Source: Bacillus sp. JCM 19058 (GTDB taxonomy: Bacteria; Bacillota; Bacilli; Bacillales_H; Bacillaceae_D). Taken from it: a stretch of DNA of 52,339 nt. Numbering within the stretch: position 1 is the first letter of the stretch; the number at the start of each line of letters is the position of its first letter. The stretch is from contig BAXO01000031.1 of the NCBI GenBank assembly GCA_001310555.1, forward strand, positions 1-52,339. Reading direction: 5' to 3'. Below, in pieces: positions 1-9,288 of the stretch. Under the pieces are notes generated by a model. It was not told the origin of the DNA. It was given only the letters and a program-made list of their open reading frames with translations, and searched no databases. The position numbers and the translations under genes were made by a program.

Positions 1-2
1 GG

Positions 3-18
3 GCATGTTTTAACATGC
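3..18 (-). terminator. short hairpin at the end of the small minus-strand gene
   Basis: The arms GCATGT and ACATGC form a short stem that overlaps the stop codon of the minus-strand ORF ending at position 10. The U-tract lies outside the window, so a terminator role is inferred only. Confidence 0.35.
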
Positions 19-176
19 TCTTATTCGTATTTTGTTTTCTAAAAAAAGGATTGCCCTTTTACGTTCCTTTTTTTTCAGCTTAAGTGCTGATAGGTGAACA
101 GAGATAGCGTCACGCTTGATGATTTTCGCTACGAGGTCATCTATGGAAGGCGATGGACATCACATTCGTGTGTCAT
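10..176 (-). CDS. small basic hypothetical protein, one apparent frameshift
   Basis: On the minus strand AAAGGAGG sits a few bases before an ATG at 176. The frame begins MTHECDVHRLP and breaks near 144. With one base restored it continues IDDLVAKIIKRDAISVHL, then a Lys/Arg-rich stretch, to a stop at 10, about 55 residues. The strong ribosome site and balanced composition argue for a real gene. No family is recognised. The high charge and lack of a membrane segment suggest a soluble cytoplasmic protein. It diverges from the germinant-receptor operon on the other strand. Confidence 0.5.
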
Positions 177-435
177 ACGATCCCTCCTTTCACCATCATT
201 GTTTCTGACTTTCAATTACATTTTCTCCTCATCAACAAATCTCAGATAAACCTTCTCACGCAAACGTGTTTCTAATGAGCGTACAAAAAAAATAGTTAGC
301 TCATTTTAGTTCCCACCATGCAGTTTTTTTTATCTCCATGCTAGACACCGAAAATTACCTCTTGACTCACACATCCGTTTAAAGCATTTCGGTGTTTCCT
401 GATCGCAAAATTTTTCAAGCCTAAGCAGTCGAGGC
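177..435. other. intergenic region without a supported gene
   Basis: AT-rich DNA between the divergent small gene and the germination operon. It holds the 5' region of the minus-strand gene. No ORF, RNA motif or strong hairpin stood out. Confidence 0.5.
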
Positions 436-464
436 GCATAAATCAGAGCCATCACTTCATACTA
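436..464 (+). promoter_or_regulatory. SigG-type forespore promoter for the GerA operon
   Basis: GCATA at 436-440 and CATACTA at 458-464 are separated by 17 bases, a near-ideal match to the known SigG -35/-10 pattern. It lies about 40 bases upstream of the first receptor gene. GerA-family operons are known SigG targets. Assignment is by motif only. Confidence 0.7.
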
Positions 465-504
465 GTCAATAACTACAATTGACAGACTTTGGGAGGGGGA
501 GGCC

Positions 505-1994
505 ATGCTATTTCGACGAATGCTTCAGAAGATTCACCAGCAAAAAAAAGCTCAATCGATCCCTGAAGTCGTTTCACTCTTTCATCAATCGGCAGACTTT
601 GTCGAATACTCGCATACTCTCAAAGGTAAAGAAATATATCTTTCCTATTTTCAAACAATGATCGATACCGAGCGGTTAAATCGTGAATTAACACCGCATC
701 TCACTTCGGGTCGTTTAAATGATCTGTGGGAGAATATTCCGATTGAAAACAAAATCATTTCTACATCGGCCCAGGAAGTTCAAGAAAGCGTGATGCGGGG
801 CTATATTATGATCCGCGAACATGGTGATTGGACACGCTGCCTTTTAGTCGAAGTGAGCGTCAAATCCGATCGGGAGGTTACGACACCCGAAAATGAATTC
901 AGTGTAGCTGGGCCGCAGGAGGCATTTATCGAATCGATTGACACAAATGTTAACTTGATTCGAAAAAGGCTCCCGCTATCGCAGTTAAAAGTCGAGGAGC
1001 TGTCGATCGGTAAAATGACCCAAACAAAGGTCATGCTTCTTTATATCGATGGATTGGCCGATCAAACGAATATTAATACGATGAGGCAGCGTCTAGAAGC
1101 AGTCGAATACGATCAAATTATCGATGCTAACAGCCTTGCTCAAATGATTTATGATAATACGTGGTCGATTTTTCCGCAGTTGATTAATACAGAAAGGCCT
1201 GAGCGAGTGACGTCGGTTTTATGTGAAGGCAAAGTGGCTTTTTTTGTGTAATGGTTCACCTGAGGCGGTTTTTGGCCCGACAAACTTAATCGAATTTTTT
1301 GCTTCTTTGGAGGATTATTATTTATCCTGGCAAATTGCCTCTGCTCTACGGATCATGCGTTTTCTTGCTGTCGCTTTTTCCATTTTTGCGACGCCGATCT
1401 ATGTAGCGGTACTAACCTTTCACTATGAGCTTATACCAAAAGACTTGCTTGCGACATTAATCGCTTCAAGAAGCAATATCCCGTTTCCACCGATTATTGA
1501 GGCTCTCATTCTTGAAATAACGATCGAATTACTGCGTGAGGCAGGTGCGCGTTTGCCGACAAAGATCGGCCAAACGATCGGTATCGTTGGCGGTATCGTT
1601 ATCGGACAAGCCTCGGTCGAGGCAGGTTTAACGAGTAATGTGCTACTAATTTTTGTTGCACTAGCCGCGCTCGCTTCATTTACAACACCGGTTTACCAAA
1701 TGGGTAGCACGATTCGGCTTATTCGTTTTCCGTTCATGATGGCAGCAGCGTTTTTTTGGACTGTTCGGAATCGCAATGTGCTCGGTATTTACACTGACCC
1801 ATTTACTCCGGCTTACATCGCTTGGAAGGCCATATTTATCGCCGCTGTTTCCACCCCGTTTTAGGGATTGGCGCGACGCTTTTGTGCGCCTTCCGTTTAA
1901 TTGGATATCGTCTAAGCCGGTTTTTTTGCGGTCGGAGTCGACAAAACGCTTCAATTTTAAGGAGGCGTTTCAAAAGAAGGATATTGATGAGTAA
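505..1994 (+). CDS. GerA-family spore germination receptor subunit A, two apparent frameshifts
   Basis: Subunit A of an inner-membrane nutrient germinant receptor. The long hydrophilic N-terminal half (MLFRRMLQKIHQ onward) and the membrane half containing NGSPEAVFGPTNL and the TIELLREAGARLP region are typical of GerAA/GerKA proteins of about 480-500 residues. The frame shifts at T7 runs at 1239-1245 and 1751-1757. Dropping one T from each restores a continuous protein ending at 1994. ATG 505 follows GGGAGGGGGAGG. It is first in a tight three-gene operon with permease and lipoprotein subunits. The germinant cannot be predicted. Family is certain; paralogue name (GerA, GerB or GerK) is not. Confidence 0.92.
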
Positions 1995-2009
1995 GGGGGG
2001 AGTGTAAGC

Positions 2010-3128
2010 GTGCCTAATCCTGTAAAAGAAAACCATCTCATATCGGGCTTTTTAACGATGTTTTTAGTACACAAAACGCAAGTTGGAATTGGCGTGCTTA
2101 GCTTCTCGCGAGCTGTGATGGAGAAGGCCGGATACGATGGGTGGATTTCGGTCCTACTGACCGCCCTCGCGACTCACCTCATTATTGTTTGTATGTATCG
2201 TCTCCTAACAAAAGCGGATGGAGACTTAATGAAGATTCACCGCCAAGTTTTCGGGGACTGGCTCGGAAATAGTTTAAGCTTTGTAGTTTGCGTTTATTTT
2301 CTTTGTTCAGGCGTGTCTGTGATCCGTTCATTCATTGAAATCATTCAAGTGTGGATTTATCCTGATATGCCGACCTGGTTTATGGCGGTAGTAGCATTCA
2401 TTTTCTTTTACTATGTGATTGATGGGGGGTTTCGAACCGTCGCCGGCCTTTGCTTTCTAGGTATTATCCTTACTCTTCCGTTGTTGCCGATCCTCTTCTA
2501 TCCGTTGCAATTTTCGTATTTCGCTAATTTTCTGCCGGTTTGGAGCCATTCCTTTACTGATATCGCTTTAGGAGCGAAGGAGATTACGTTCAGCTTCTTT
2601 GGTTTTGAATTGTTACTCATTTACTATCCGTTTTTGAAAAACGGTCAATATACGCAGAAGTTTGCCCATATCGGAGCAGCCTATACGACGCTCTATTATT
2701 TTGTAATTGCTGTCATTTGCTTCGTATTTTACAGTGAAAACTTACTAAAAAAGACGATCTGGCCGACGTTGACTCTGTTTAAAGTTGTTGAATTACCGTT
2801 TATAGAGAGATTTGAATATGTCGGTATCTCCCTTTGGGTTTTGCTCATTACCCCGAACATCGCGTTGCTACTATGGGCCGCAAGCCGAGTAGGTAAAGAT
2901 ATTTTTAAAATGAGCCAGCGAAAAATACTAATCGTTGCCCTTCTGGTCACAACTGTACTTGTAACCTCCTTGACAACAAGACAGTATATTATTTGGTTTA
3001 CTCAATGGATAAGCGAATTTGGCTTTTATTTTGCCTATGTTTACATTCCGCTTTTAACGATCTTACAAGCGATTGTACTTAAAGTGAAAAAGGATGGACA
3101 AACCGATGAAAAGACGACTGCTTACTAA
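2010..3128 (+). CDS. GerAB-type spore germination permease subunit
   Basis: Subunit B of the germinant receptor, an APC-superfamily transporter-like protein with about ten membrane segments over 372 residues, the usual family length. The N-terminus contains FLVHKTQVGIGVLSF, characteristic of the family. The GTG start at 2010 follows an AAGGGGGGAG site. The gene is intact. It starts 15 bases after the subunit A stop, and its 3' end overlaps the start of subunit C, consistent with translational coupling. Subunit B is known to carry the amino-acid germinant pocket in characterised receptors. Confidence 0.92.
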   Translation: MPNPVKENHLISGFLTMFLVHKTQVGIGVLSFSRAVMEKAGYDGWISVLLTALATHLIIVCMYRLLTKADGDLMKIHRQVFGDWLGNSLSFVVCVYFLCSGVSVIRSFIEIIQVWIYPDMPTWFMAVVAFIFFYYVIDGGFRTVAGLCFLGIILTLPLLPILFYPLQFSYFANFLPVWSHSFTDIALGAKEITFSFFGFELLLIYYPFLKNGQYTQKFAHIGAAYTTLYYFVIAVICFVFYSENLLKKTIWPTLTLFKVVELPFIERFEYVGISLWVLLITPNIALLLWAASRVGKDIFKMSQRKILIVALLVTTVLVTSLTTRQYIIWFTQWISEFGFYFAYVYIPLLTILQAIVLKVKKDGQTDEKTTAY

Positions 3129-4214
3129 ATTCCTTTTACTCGGCCTCGTTTGTTTATGTGGCTGCATGCTTGAAACGAGAGTGATTGACGAAATTTCATT
3201 AGTTCGTTCGCTCTCTTTAGATATTGGAGACGAACTGCCAGTAAAATGATGATCAGCTATCCGACTTTTTTTGGAGCAAGGGACGGGTAATATTCTCGAT
3301 CAAGGTTCATTAGTGCAGAAGGCCATACGACGGTGGGGACGAGAATAAAATTGGAGCAGCAATCGCAGCGTAAGGTGGAGCTAGGACAGCTTCGTGTAAT
3401 GCTATTGAGCGAGGCCTTTGCGACACGCGGCGTAGAAAAGTATTTGGACCCGCTGTATCGCGATCCGACAATCGGTACGCGAGTATTTCTGGCAGTCATA
3501 TCTGATGGCACAGCAGAAAACGTCTTGAGTACGAAGCTTAAAACAGGTGATGAGCAGCCGGGCATATATATCTCTGATTTGATTCAGCAAAATATTGACA
3601 ACAATGCCATTCCGATAATGAACTTTCATTTATTTCTTTACGGGCTATACAGCGATGCCCGCGATCCTTACTTGCCGACTTTAATAATAAAAAAATGACC
3701 GAATTGTTGTCTCTGGAACGGCTCTGTTTAAGGATCAATTTTATCGAACAAGCATTGGGGTGGAAGATTCCTTCCTCCTGAAAATGATGACGTCGACGAT
3801 CAAAAAAGCGGAACAGCAATTCAAATTGCTTGAGGAAGATGATAAATATGTCGTCATCGAAAAGATCTTCAGCGAAACGACTCGAAGTATCGATACGAGT
3901 GGGGCCGTGCCTAAAGCGATTATTGATATTAGCATCGACGGCGAAATCCTCGATTACACTGGAACGAAAAATTTAAATGATCCGAACGTATTGGAGGAGA
4001 TCAAAAAGACGGTCAAAAATCGAATTTCGACAAGAAGCGAGCAAATGCTTAAGCTGTTTCAAGAGAAGGATGTCGATCGATCGGGATTGGAGAATTGTAC
4101 AAAAGCCAAACGAGAAGCTGGGACGCTGAGGAGTGGCGCCAATCGATCTATCAGACTGTTGAATTTGAAGTAAATGTGAAGCTGAAAATATTGCAGTCAG
4201 GGGCAGTGGAATGA
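3106..4214 (+). CDS. GerAC-type spore germination lipoprotein, five apparent frameshifts
   Basis: Subunit C of the germinant receptor. The N-terminus MKRRLLTKFLLLGLV followed by LCGC gives a lipoprotein signal with the modified Cys near residue 20. Fragments in three frames assemble into a GerAC protein: LRVMLLSEAFATRGVEKYLD, then DRIVVSGTALFKDQFYRT, then a C-terminal piece ending KLKILQSGAVE. Shifts occur at about 3243 (missing A), T7 3266-3272 (extra T), about 3306 (missing base), A7 3689-3695 (extra A) and about 4082 (missing base). Reconstructed length is about 369 residues, normal for the family. The start overlaps subunit B by 23 bases. Confidence 0.88.
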
Positions 4215-4219
4215 AAAAA

Positions 4220-4247
4220 GCATAAAAAGTGACAAGCTTCATAGGAT
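4220..4247 (+). promoter_or_regulatory. possible SigE-like mother-cell promoter
   Basis: GCATAAA at 4220-4226 and CATAGGAT at 4240-4247, 13 bases apart, resemble the SigE pattern. They sit about 37 bases before the M23/LysM gene. The -10 also partly fits SigK (CATAnnnTA). Motif evidence only. Confidence 0.4.
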
Positions 4248-4283
4248 ATTTACAGACTAGCAAAGCTTTTAGAGGAGGTCCCT

Positions 4284-5441
4284 ATGCTTGACTTTATGAG
4301 AAGAATGGCGATTGCACTGGCGCTCGCCTTATTGATCGGCTTATTGTTTATCGGAACGATAACAACTTATGCGGCAGAAAACGATCTGGCGGCTGAACTG
4401 AATAAATCATTGATCTGGCCAACCGTTGGTGAAATAACGGACACTTACGGGAGTCGTGACGGCAGGCATTTCGGCATCGATATTGCCGCACCTGAAGGAT
4501 TGCCGGTAGTAAGTGTGGCTGATGGAAAAATTAACCGCTCGTATGACTCGGATACATATGGGGAAGTTATTTTTGTAAAGCATGATAATGGACTGGAAAC
4601 CGTGTACGCTCATTTACACGAGCGCTTTTTTGAGGAAGGAGAGGCTGTTGCAGAAGGCGAGCAGCTTGGCACGGTAGGAAATACAGGAGTGTCTTCGGGC
4701 AATCATCTCCATTTTGAAGTACATATCGGCAATTGGGAAGTTGAAAAATCGAATTCGATTGATCCGTTTATCGTATTATCAGAGGAAAAACCTTATATGT
4801 ATGCCGCACTAGGAGAAGAATCCCCTTACGGAACGGGCTGGAAAAAGCCTGAGGCTACTCCTGTGCTAAGTCAGAAGCTAAAAGAAGAAACAGAGGTAGT
4901 AGAGGTGCACAAAGCTGAAGCAGAGCAGGAGAAAGGTGAGCGAGATGTTCGAACCGACGAGCTAGAAACCGACTTGCACGGTCGAAGTGATCAGACAGAA
5001 AACGCCCGGGAAGCTCGAAGCGATCAGGTAGATAACGCACTGGAGGCTCAAGTCGACCAGCCAGAAACCGAGATGCAGAGCCGAGACGAACGGTCAAAAA
5101 ACGAGTTGGGACGAACGAAGGAGCAGGCTGAACCTCAGCACCCGCCTATTTATGCGGTTGTTCAGAAGGATGACACGTTATGGGAACTAGCCAAGCATTT
5201 TAATGTCAGAATCGACGATCTTCAGAAATGGAATGGATTAAATAATGAGAATATCCATCCCGGAGAACAATTAGTCATTTATCCGCAAGCCGACGATGTG
5301 CATATGATCGAAAGTGGCGACACATTATATTCGATAGCTGCAAGTCACAATATATCCGTGGAGCAATTAAAAGTAATGAATCAGCTTGACGATGACTTAA
5401 TCTTCCCGGGAGACTTACTCGTCGTTGCGGAAAGCGAATGA
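4284..5441 (+). CDS. secreted M23 metallopeptidase with two C-terminal LysM domains
   Basis: Predicted peptidoglycan hydrolase or LytM-type wall protein. Residues 1-31 form a signal peptide or membrane anchor (LALALLIGLLFIGTITTYA). The M23 domain (about 45-165) has the zinc motif HFGID (HxxxD) and HLHFE (HxH), so the active site looks intact. A charged linker with 11-residue repeats follows at about 236-279. Two LysM domains (about 290-335 and 339-384) should bind peptidoglycan. ATG 4284 follows GAGGAGG. The gene follows the germinant receptor operon and has its own SigE/K-like promoter, so a sporulation or germination role is plausible but inferred. Confidence 0.88.
   Translation: MLDFMRRMAIALALALLIGLLFIGTITTYAAENDLAAELNKSLIWPTVGEITDTYGSRDGRHFGIDIAAPEGLPVVSVADGKINRSYDSDTYGEVIFVKHDNGLETVYAHLHERFFEEGEAVAEGEQLGTVGNTGVSSGNHLHFEVHIGNWEVEKSNSIDPFIVLSEEKPYMYAALGEESPYGTGWKKPEATPVLSQKLKEETEVVEVHKAEAEQEKGERDVRTDELETDLHGRSDQTENAREARSDQVDNALEAQVDQPETEMQSRDERSKNELGRTKEQAEPQHPPIYAVVQKDDTLWELAKHFNVRIDDLQKWNGLNNENIHPGEQLVIYPQADDVHMIESGDTLYSIAASHNISVEQLKVMNQLDDDLIFPGDLLVVAESE
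4989..5120 (+). repeat. four tandem 33-bp units encoding an 11-residue repeat
   Basis: The linker of the M23/LysM protein contains four successive 11-residue units: DQTENAREARS, DQVDNALEAQV, DQPETEMQSRD and ERSKNELGRTK. A period of 11 with alternating acidic and basic residues fits a hendecad helix or coiled coil. The DNA copies are diverged, so it is an old duplication. Confidence 0.7.
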
Positions 5442-5467
5442 TGAGGCGATAAAGTGGAAAAGGGGAC

Positions 5468-5596
5468 GTGAATGGTGATCGTTGGATTGCCTCGGCTCAG
5501 CACGTTAAAAAACATGCCGTCGCAGATGAAGCGGAGCGCTTTAAACGACTTGGTTTTAGTTTACGGAAAGTACTCAAACGTTTTGTGCGCGGTTAA
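5468..5596 (+). CDS. possible 42-residue basic protein
   Basis: GTG 5468, 26 bases after the M23/LysM stop and preceded by AAAAGGGG at short spacing, opens a 42-residue frame starting VNGDRWIASAQHVKKH. It is rich in Lys and Arg and ends KVLKRFVRG. Composition looks coding and amphipathic. No family is recognised. The spacing suggests co-transcription with the M23 gene. Confidence 0.4.
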   Translation: MNGDRWIASAQHVKKHAVADEAERFKRLGFSLRKVLKRFVRG

Positions 5597-5735
5597 TAGT
5601 TATTCTCAAGGCGAGTATGTACCTTTCTCACCTCGACCCAAGCGCGTTAAGTATAGGCTGGACAAGCCAAGCTGAAAGGCGGCTTGAGCTTGACCGGCTT
5701 TCGTAAGTAATGATCTCGTATTGAAGGAGAGAAGT

Positions 5736-5765
5736 AGAAGGTGTGTCACATTCGACACACCTTCT
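5736..5765. terminator. inverted repeat between converging genes
   Basis: Perfect 12-bp arms AGAAGGTGTGTC and GACACACCTTCT with a 6-base loop, four bases past the serA stop. No long U-tract on either strand. A bidirectional terminator is the simplest reading. Confidence 0.6.
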
Positions 5766-5768
5766 GAA

Positions 5769-7390
5769 TTAGCATTCGATTTTGTCAGCGAAGAGGATTT
5801 CTTCAATTTGTGTCAATGCCTCGATGACATCGTCTTTTACCGGTTTATCGACAGCGACCATCATAATCGCTTTGCCTCCTTCTTCTTTTCGGCCGACCTG
5901 CATCGTTGCGATGTTTACATTATGCTCTGACAAGAGCTGCCCCATTTGCCCGATGACGCCAGGACGGTCATGGTGTTGGATATAAAGAAGATGGCCGGTT
6001 GGAACGAAATCAACATTAAAGCCATTAATATTCACGATACGAGCGCCGTACTCTTTTATGTAGGTCCCCTGAAGCTCAAAGCTCCGTTCTTCGCCATGTA
6101 CGACAGCACGGATTAAATTGGAATAGCCGTAGGACTTTGGTACATGCTTCTCACCAAAAGTGATCGCTCGTTCTTTGGCAATTAATGAAGCATTCACATC
6201 GTTGACGCCAGCATCGACCCGAGGCTGGAGGAAGCCGGCTATTAAGCTTCGGGTAATAATTGTCGTCTCGTGCTCTGTTACTTGGCCGCTGTAGAACACT
6301 TCAATTTCCTGAACGGGACTGCGCATAACTTGTGAAAGAAGGTTGCCCATGCGTTTTGCCAGCTCGTAATAGGGTTTGACTTTGTCGTATACGTCTTTGG
6401 ATAGCGTCGGCAAATTAATTGAATGACTAGCCGGCTCACCCGCCAAAAAGCGCAGCACCTCCTCAGATACTTGTGCCGCTACATGTAATTGCGCTTCCTT
6501 TGTCGATGCAGCGATATGTGGAGTGGCGATCACATTGTCAAAGCTAAGCAGCTCTTCATCCGTTGCCGGCTCCTCTTCAAATACGTCAAGAGCAACACCG
6601 CCGATATGTCCGTTTCTCAAATAATACTTGAGCGCGTCTTCGTCGATGATTCCTCCGCGAGCGCAGTTGATTAGAAAGACCCCTTTTTTCGCTTTAGCGA
6701 TATTTTTCATACCGAGAAGTCCTTTAGTTTCCTTCGTTAAAGGAGTGTGAACAGTAATGATGTCTGCTTTTTCAAGAATCTCCTCTATCGTCACTGATTG
6801 CACTCCTAATTTTTCGGCGCGCGCTTTTGTTAAAAACGGATCGAAAACGAGCGGTGACATTTCAAAGGCTTTCGCACGCTTGGCGATTTGTGTACCAATT
6901 CGGCCGAAGCCGACGATCCCTAATGTTTTTCCACGCAGCTCCGTTCCTTGAAACGCTTGACGCTTCCATTCACCAGCTTTGATCGAAGCATTCGCTTGTG
7001 GTATTTTCCGCAGTAATGAGCAGATCATCGCAAATGTATGCTCAGCGGTAGAGATCGTATTCCCATCAGGTGCATTAATGACAACTACGCCATGCTTCGT
7101 AGCCGCATCCAAGTCGATGTTGTCTACGCCAACGCCGGCGCGTGCGATAATTCGCAAGTTCGGCATCCGCTCTAGCAGCTCGTTTGTTACCGTTGTTGCA
7201 CTACGCACGAGCAAGGCATCGAAGCAAGACAAATCAGCAACATCATTTACATTTTGCTGAAGGCACTCGACGGCATCGCTATTAAGTAAAGGGAGTAAGC
7301 CTTCTTTACTCATCGAATCCGAAACTAATATATGATATTTTGTCTTCACCGACGGATCGTTTCTTTTTTTTCAGCTATGGCTTCATTCAT
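5769..7390 (-). CDS. serA: D-3-phosphoglycerate dehydrogenase
   Basis: Catalyses NAD-dependent oxidation of 3-phosphoglycerate, the first step of serine synthesis. The uninterrupted frame (7349 to 5769) is 526 residues. It begins near KTKYHILVSDSM and has the Rossmann motif GIVGFGRIGTQIAKRA (about residues 144-159), catalytic-region HTPLTKET, the GGIIDEDAL segment, and a C-terminal ACT domain (HDRPGVIGQMGQLLSEHNVN) for serine feedback. GTG 7349 has no ribosome site. An upstream ATG at 7390 has AGGAGTGGAG in front and a promoter about 30 bases further. It joins the same frame if the T8 run at 7364-7371 (A8 on the coding strand) lacks one base. I prefer 7390. Confidence 0.96.
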
Positions 7391-7417
7391 GTTTCTCCAC
7401 TCCTAGTCTTTTTGTTT

Positions 7418-7446
7418 ACTGTACTGCTTTGCTGTGGCGAAGTCAA
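7418..7446 (-). promoter_or_regulatory. SigA promoter of serA
   Basis: On the minus strand TTGACT (7446-7441) and TACAGT (7423-7418) are 17 bases apart. Predicted transcription starts near 7411, giving a leader of about 20 bases before ATG 7390. This supports the longer serA reading frame. Confidence 0.75.
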
Positions 7447-7509
7447 TCTAATTTTTCTCGCCCATATTCTCCGTTGGCATAGGCGAAGACGCGCTTTGCT
7501 TGCTCTCCA

Positions 7510-7548
7510 AGCTGCCCCAGCCGAACCGATACCGGGCTGGGGGCAGCT
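7510..7548. other. strong GC-rich hairpin upstream of the serA promoter
   Basis: AGCTGCCCCAGCC (7510-7522) pairs with GGCTGGGGGCAGCT (7535-7548) with one bulged G. No T-run follows on either strand. It lies between divergent serA and the M14 peptidase gene, outside both predicted transcripts. Apart from this and the serA promoter, 7391-7773 shows no gene. Function unknown. Confidence 0.5.
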
Positions 7549-7773
7549 GTCTTCAATGCTCATGATTTCACAGAGAGAATTTTAATTTGTTAGACAATTT
7601 ATCATAGCAAAGCAGCTTCTGTCAAACGATTTTGCCAGCCTCCTGTTTTCATTAGACGTTACGTATGCTCATATATTAATCAATGAAGGAGGAGGTTGAG
7701 CATACACGTCGGCTTACGGGTGGAATAATGGCAAAGCGACTGCCATAACTTTATTGAATAGGGAGGCGATCTT

Positions 7774-8826
7774 TTGAATTATGTCATCAGGCAAGGGGAT
7801 ACGATTGCGAAGGTAGCGAAGGCTCATGGTATTCGTCCCTTTGATTTACTCCTTTTTAATCGGGAACTCGGCTCAGAGAGCAATTATTTGGAACCGGGAA
7901 AAACAGTGACGATTCCGTATGTCGACTCTAAGCAGAAGCACGAACGGCTCACGCAGGCTGAGGTTGAATTCGGACCTGTAGATTTAGAAAGGGAATGCGA
8001 GCACCTACTAAACTTAGATGCTGTTATTAATACAATCGGGCATACTCCTATGGGAAAACCGATCTATTCGTTTTCGCTCGGACACGGTGAAAAGGAAGTC
8101 TTTTACTCTGGGGGCTGGCATGCAAATGAATGGCACACGTCTAAATTTTTGTACCGATTTTTGCTCGAATGCGCGGCAGCATTGAGAGAGGATCAGCCGT
8201 TGTACGGCTATGATCTCACGCAAATCTTTTCGGGAATTACGTTAACCGTTGTGCCGATGGTCAATCCAGATGGAATCGAATTAGTTCAGCAAGGAGTCTA
8301 CCCAAAGCATCCATTTTATGAAGACGTCCTTACCATTAATAAAGGAGTACGCCGGTTCGAGCATTGGTCGAGCAACATTCGCGGTGTCGATTTAAATCAT
8401 CAATGGCCAGCTGGCTGGCAACAGGAGGCAGACGAAAGCCCTCAGCAGCCATGGTGCAGGCATTACAGCGGCCCAGCCCCGTTATCAGAGCCAGAGGCAC
8501 AGGCTGTCTATCGACTGACGAAGCAGCATTCTTTTTCGCATGTTCTAGCCTTTCACTCACAGGGGCAGGTCATTTATTGGGGGTATCGTGGACTGGAACC
8601 AAAGGAAAGCGAAGCCATGGTTGAACGGCTATCACTAAAAAGCTCCTATACGCCGGTACGGACAGCTGACAGTGATGGCGGCTATAAGGACTGGTTTATT
8701 CAGGAAACCGGTCGACCCGGGTTTACGGTTGAGGTTGGCGTAGGGACGAATCCGTTACCAAACGAAGCCTTCGCCGAGATTTGGAGTAACTCGATTTTGC
8801 TGGCGCTCGAAGGTCTTACACTTTAG
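7774..8826 (+). CDS. LysM-M14 gamma-D-glutamyl-diamino-acid endopeptidase
   Basis: A zinc carboxypeptidase-fold (M14) enzyme with one N-terminal LysM domain (residues about 1-48, starting NYVIRQGDTIAKVAKAHGI). The catalytic domain (about 95-350) has the zinc pair in GWHANEWHTS (HxxE), the third ligand in AFHSQGQ and the catalytic Glu in FTVEVGVG. This matches endopeptidase I of Lysinibacillus sphaericus, which cleaves the gamma-D-Glu-diaminopimelate bond in spore or vegetative peptidoglycan. No signal peptide, as in that enzyme. TTG 7774 follows GGGAGG. The gene is intact at 350 residues and appears monocistronic. Confidence 0.88.
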   Translation: MNYVIRQGDTIAKVAKAHGIRPFDLLLFNRELGSESNYLEPGKTVTIPYVDSKQKHERLTQAEVEFGPVDLERECEHLLNLDAVINTIGHTPMGKPIYSFSLGHGEKEVFYSGGWHANEWHTSKFLYRFLLECAAALREDQPLYGYDLTQIFSGITLTVVPMVNPDGIELVQQGVYPKHPFYEDVLTINKGVRRFEHWSSNIRGVDLNHQWPAGWQQEADESPQQPWCRHYSGPAPLSEPEAQAVYRLTKQHSFSHVLAFHSQGQVIYWGYRGLEPKESEAMVERLSLKSSYTPVRTADSDGGYKDWFIQETGRPGFTVEVGVGTNPLPNEAFAEIWSNSILLALEGLTL

Positions 8827-9288
8827 AAAATGGGCTTTAAATAGCAACAGACGTGTCATTGTCCGTTGTGACCAAAAGAAAGCGTAAGCCGGAAGGAAAG
8901 AAACGCGGCTTTAGCTGTCTAACGATATTCGCAGCTTTTTATAGGAGACTTTGCTTGCCAGTCGGTATGGCCACTCCCGGTCATAACGGCTTTCTTTTTG
9001 CTCAAAGCCGATTCGTCACTTGAATGTTGTCATCCCATTTGAAGCTGAGCGACTATCAAAGCACCGGAGCGAAAAGCAGGGCACTGCCAGTTTACATAAT
9101 CGGGTTAACTAGCGAAAAGAAAGGATTTACGATTGGAGAAGTCACTTTATACGAATACTCAGGGAGCGTAGTTTATTTGTGATCGAGGCGCTTTATTCAA
9201 AGAGCCGTATGAAAATTGGTTGCCTGCGCCTCCTAACAAGGGTACAATTTCAAATAGTGAGTTCTTTTAATCTGCCGGAGGAGAAGTA
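8827..9288. other. intergenic region with possible gene remnants
   Basis: No complete gene. GTG 8868 opens a 51-codon frame with a Lys/Arg-rich start and the hydrophobic stretch GFSCLTIFAAFY, but has no ribosome site. Another frame near 9080-9181 reads LPVYIIGLTSEKKGFTIGEV. These could be pieces of a decayed or frameshifted gene. Inverted repeats with AAGCCG/CGGCTT arms occur near 8890-8915 and 8986-9010. Confidence 0.35.

Noticed and set aside
4855..5097. Minus-strand ORF rich in Arg, Leu and Phe opposite the M23 linker
   Set aside because: It is an antisense shadow of the 11-residue repeats and has no ribosome site.
7340..7585. Plus-strand ORF across the serA promoter region
   Set aside because: No start signal; it overlaps the serA start, promoter and a hairpin on the other strand.
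7660..7705. GTATGCTCA/TGAGCATAC repeat and CATATATT as a SigE promoter for the M14 peptidase
   Set aside because: No convincing -35 at the right spacing, and the repeat arms are far apart around a purine-rich stretch.
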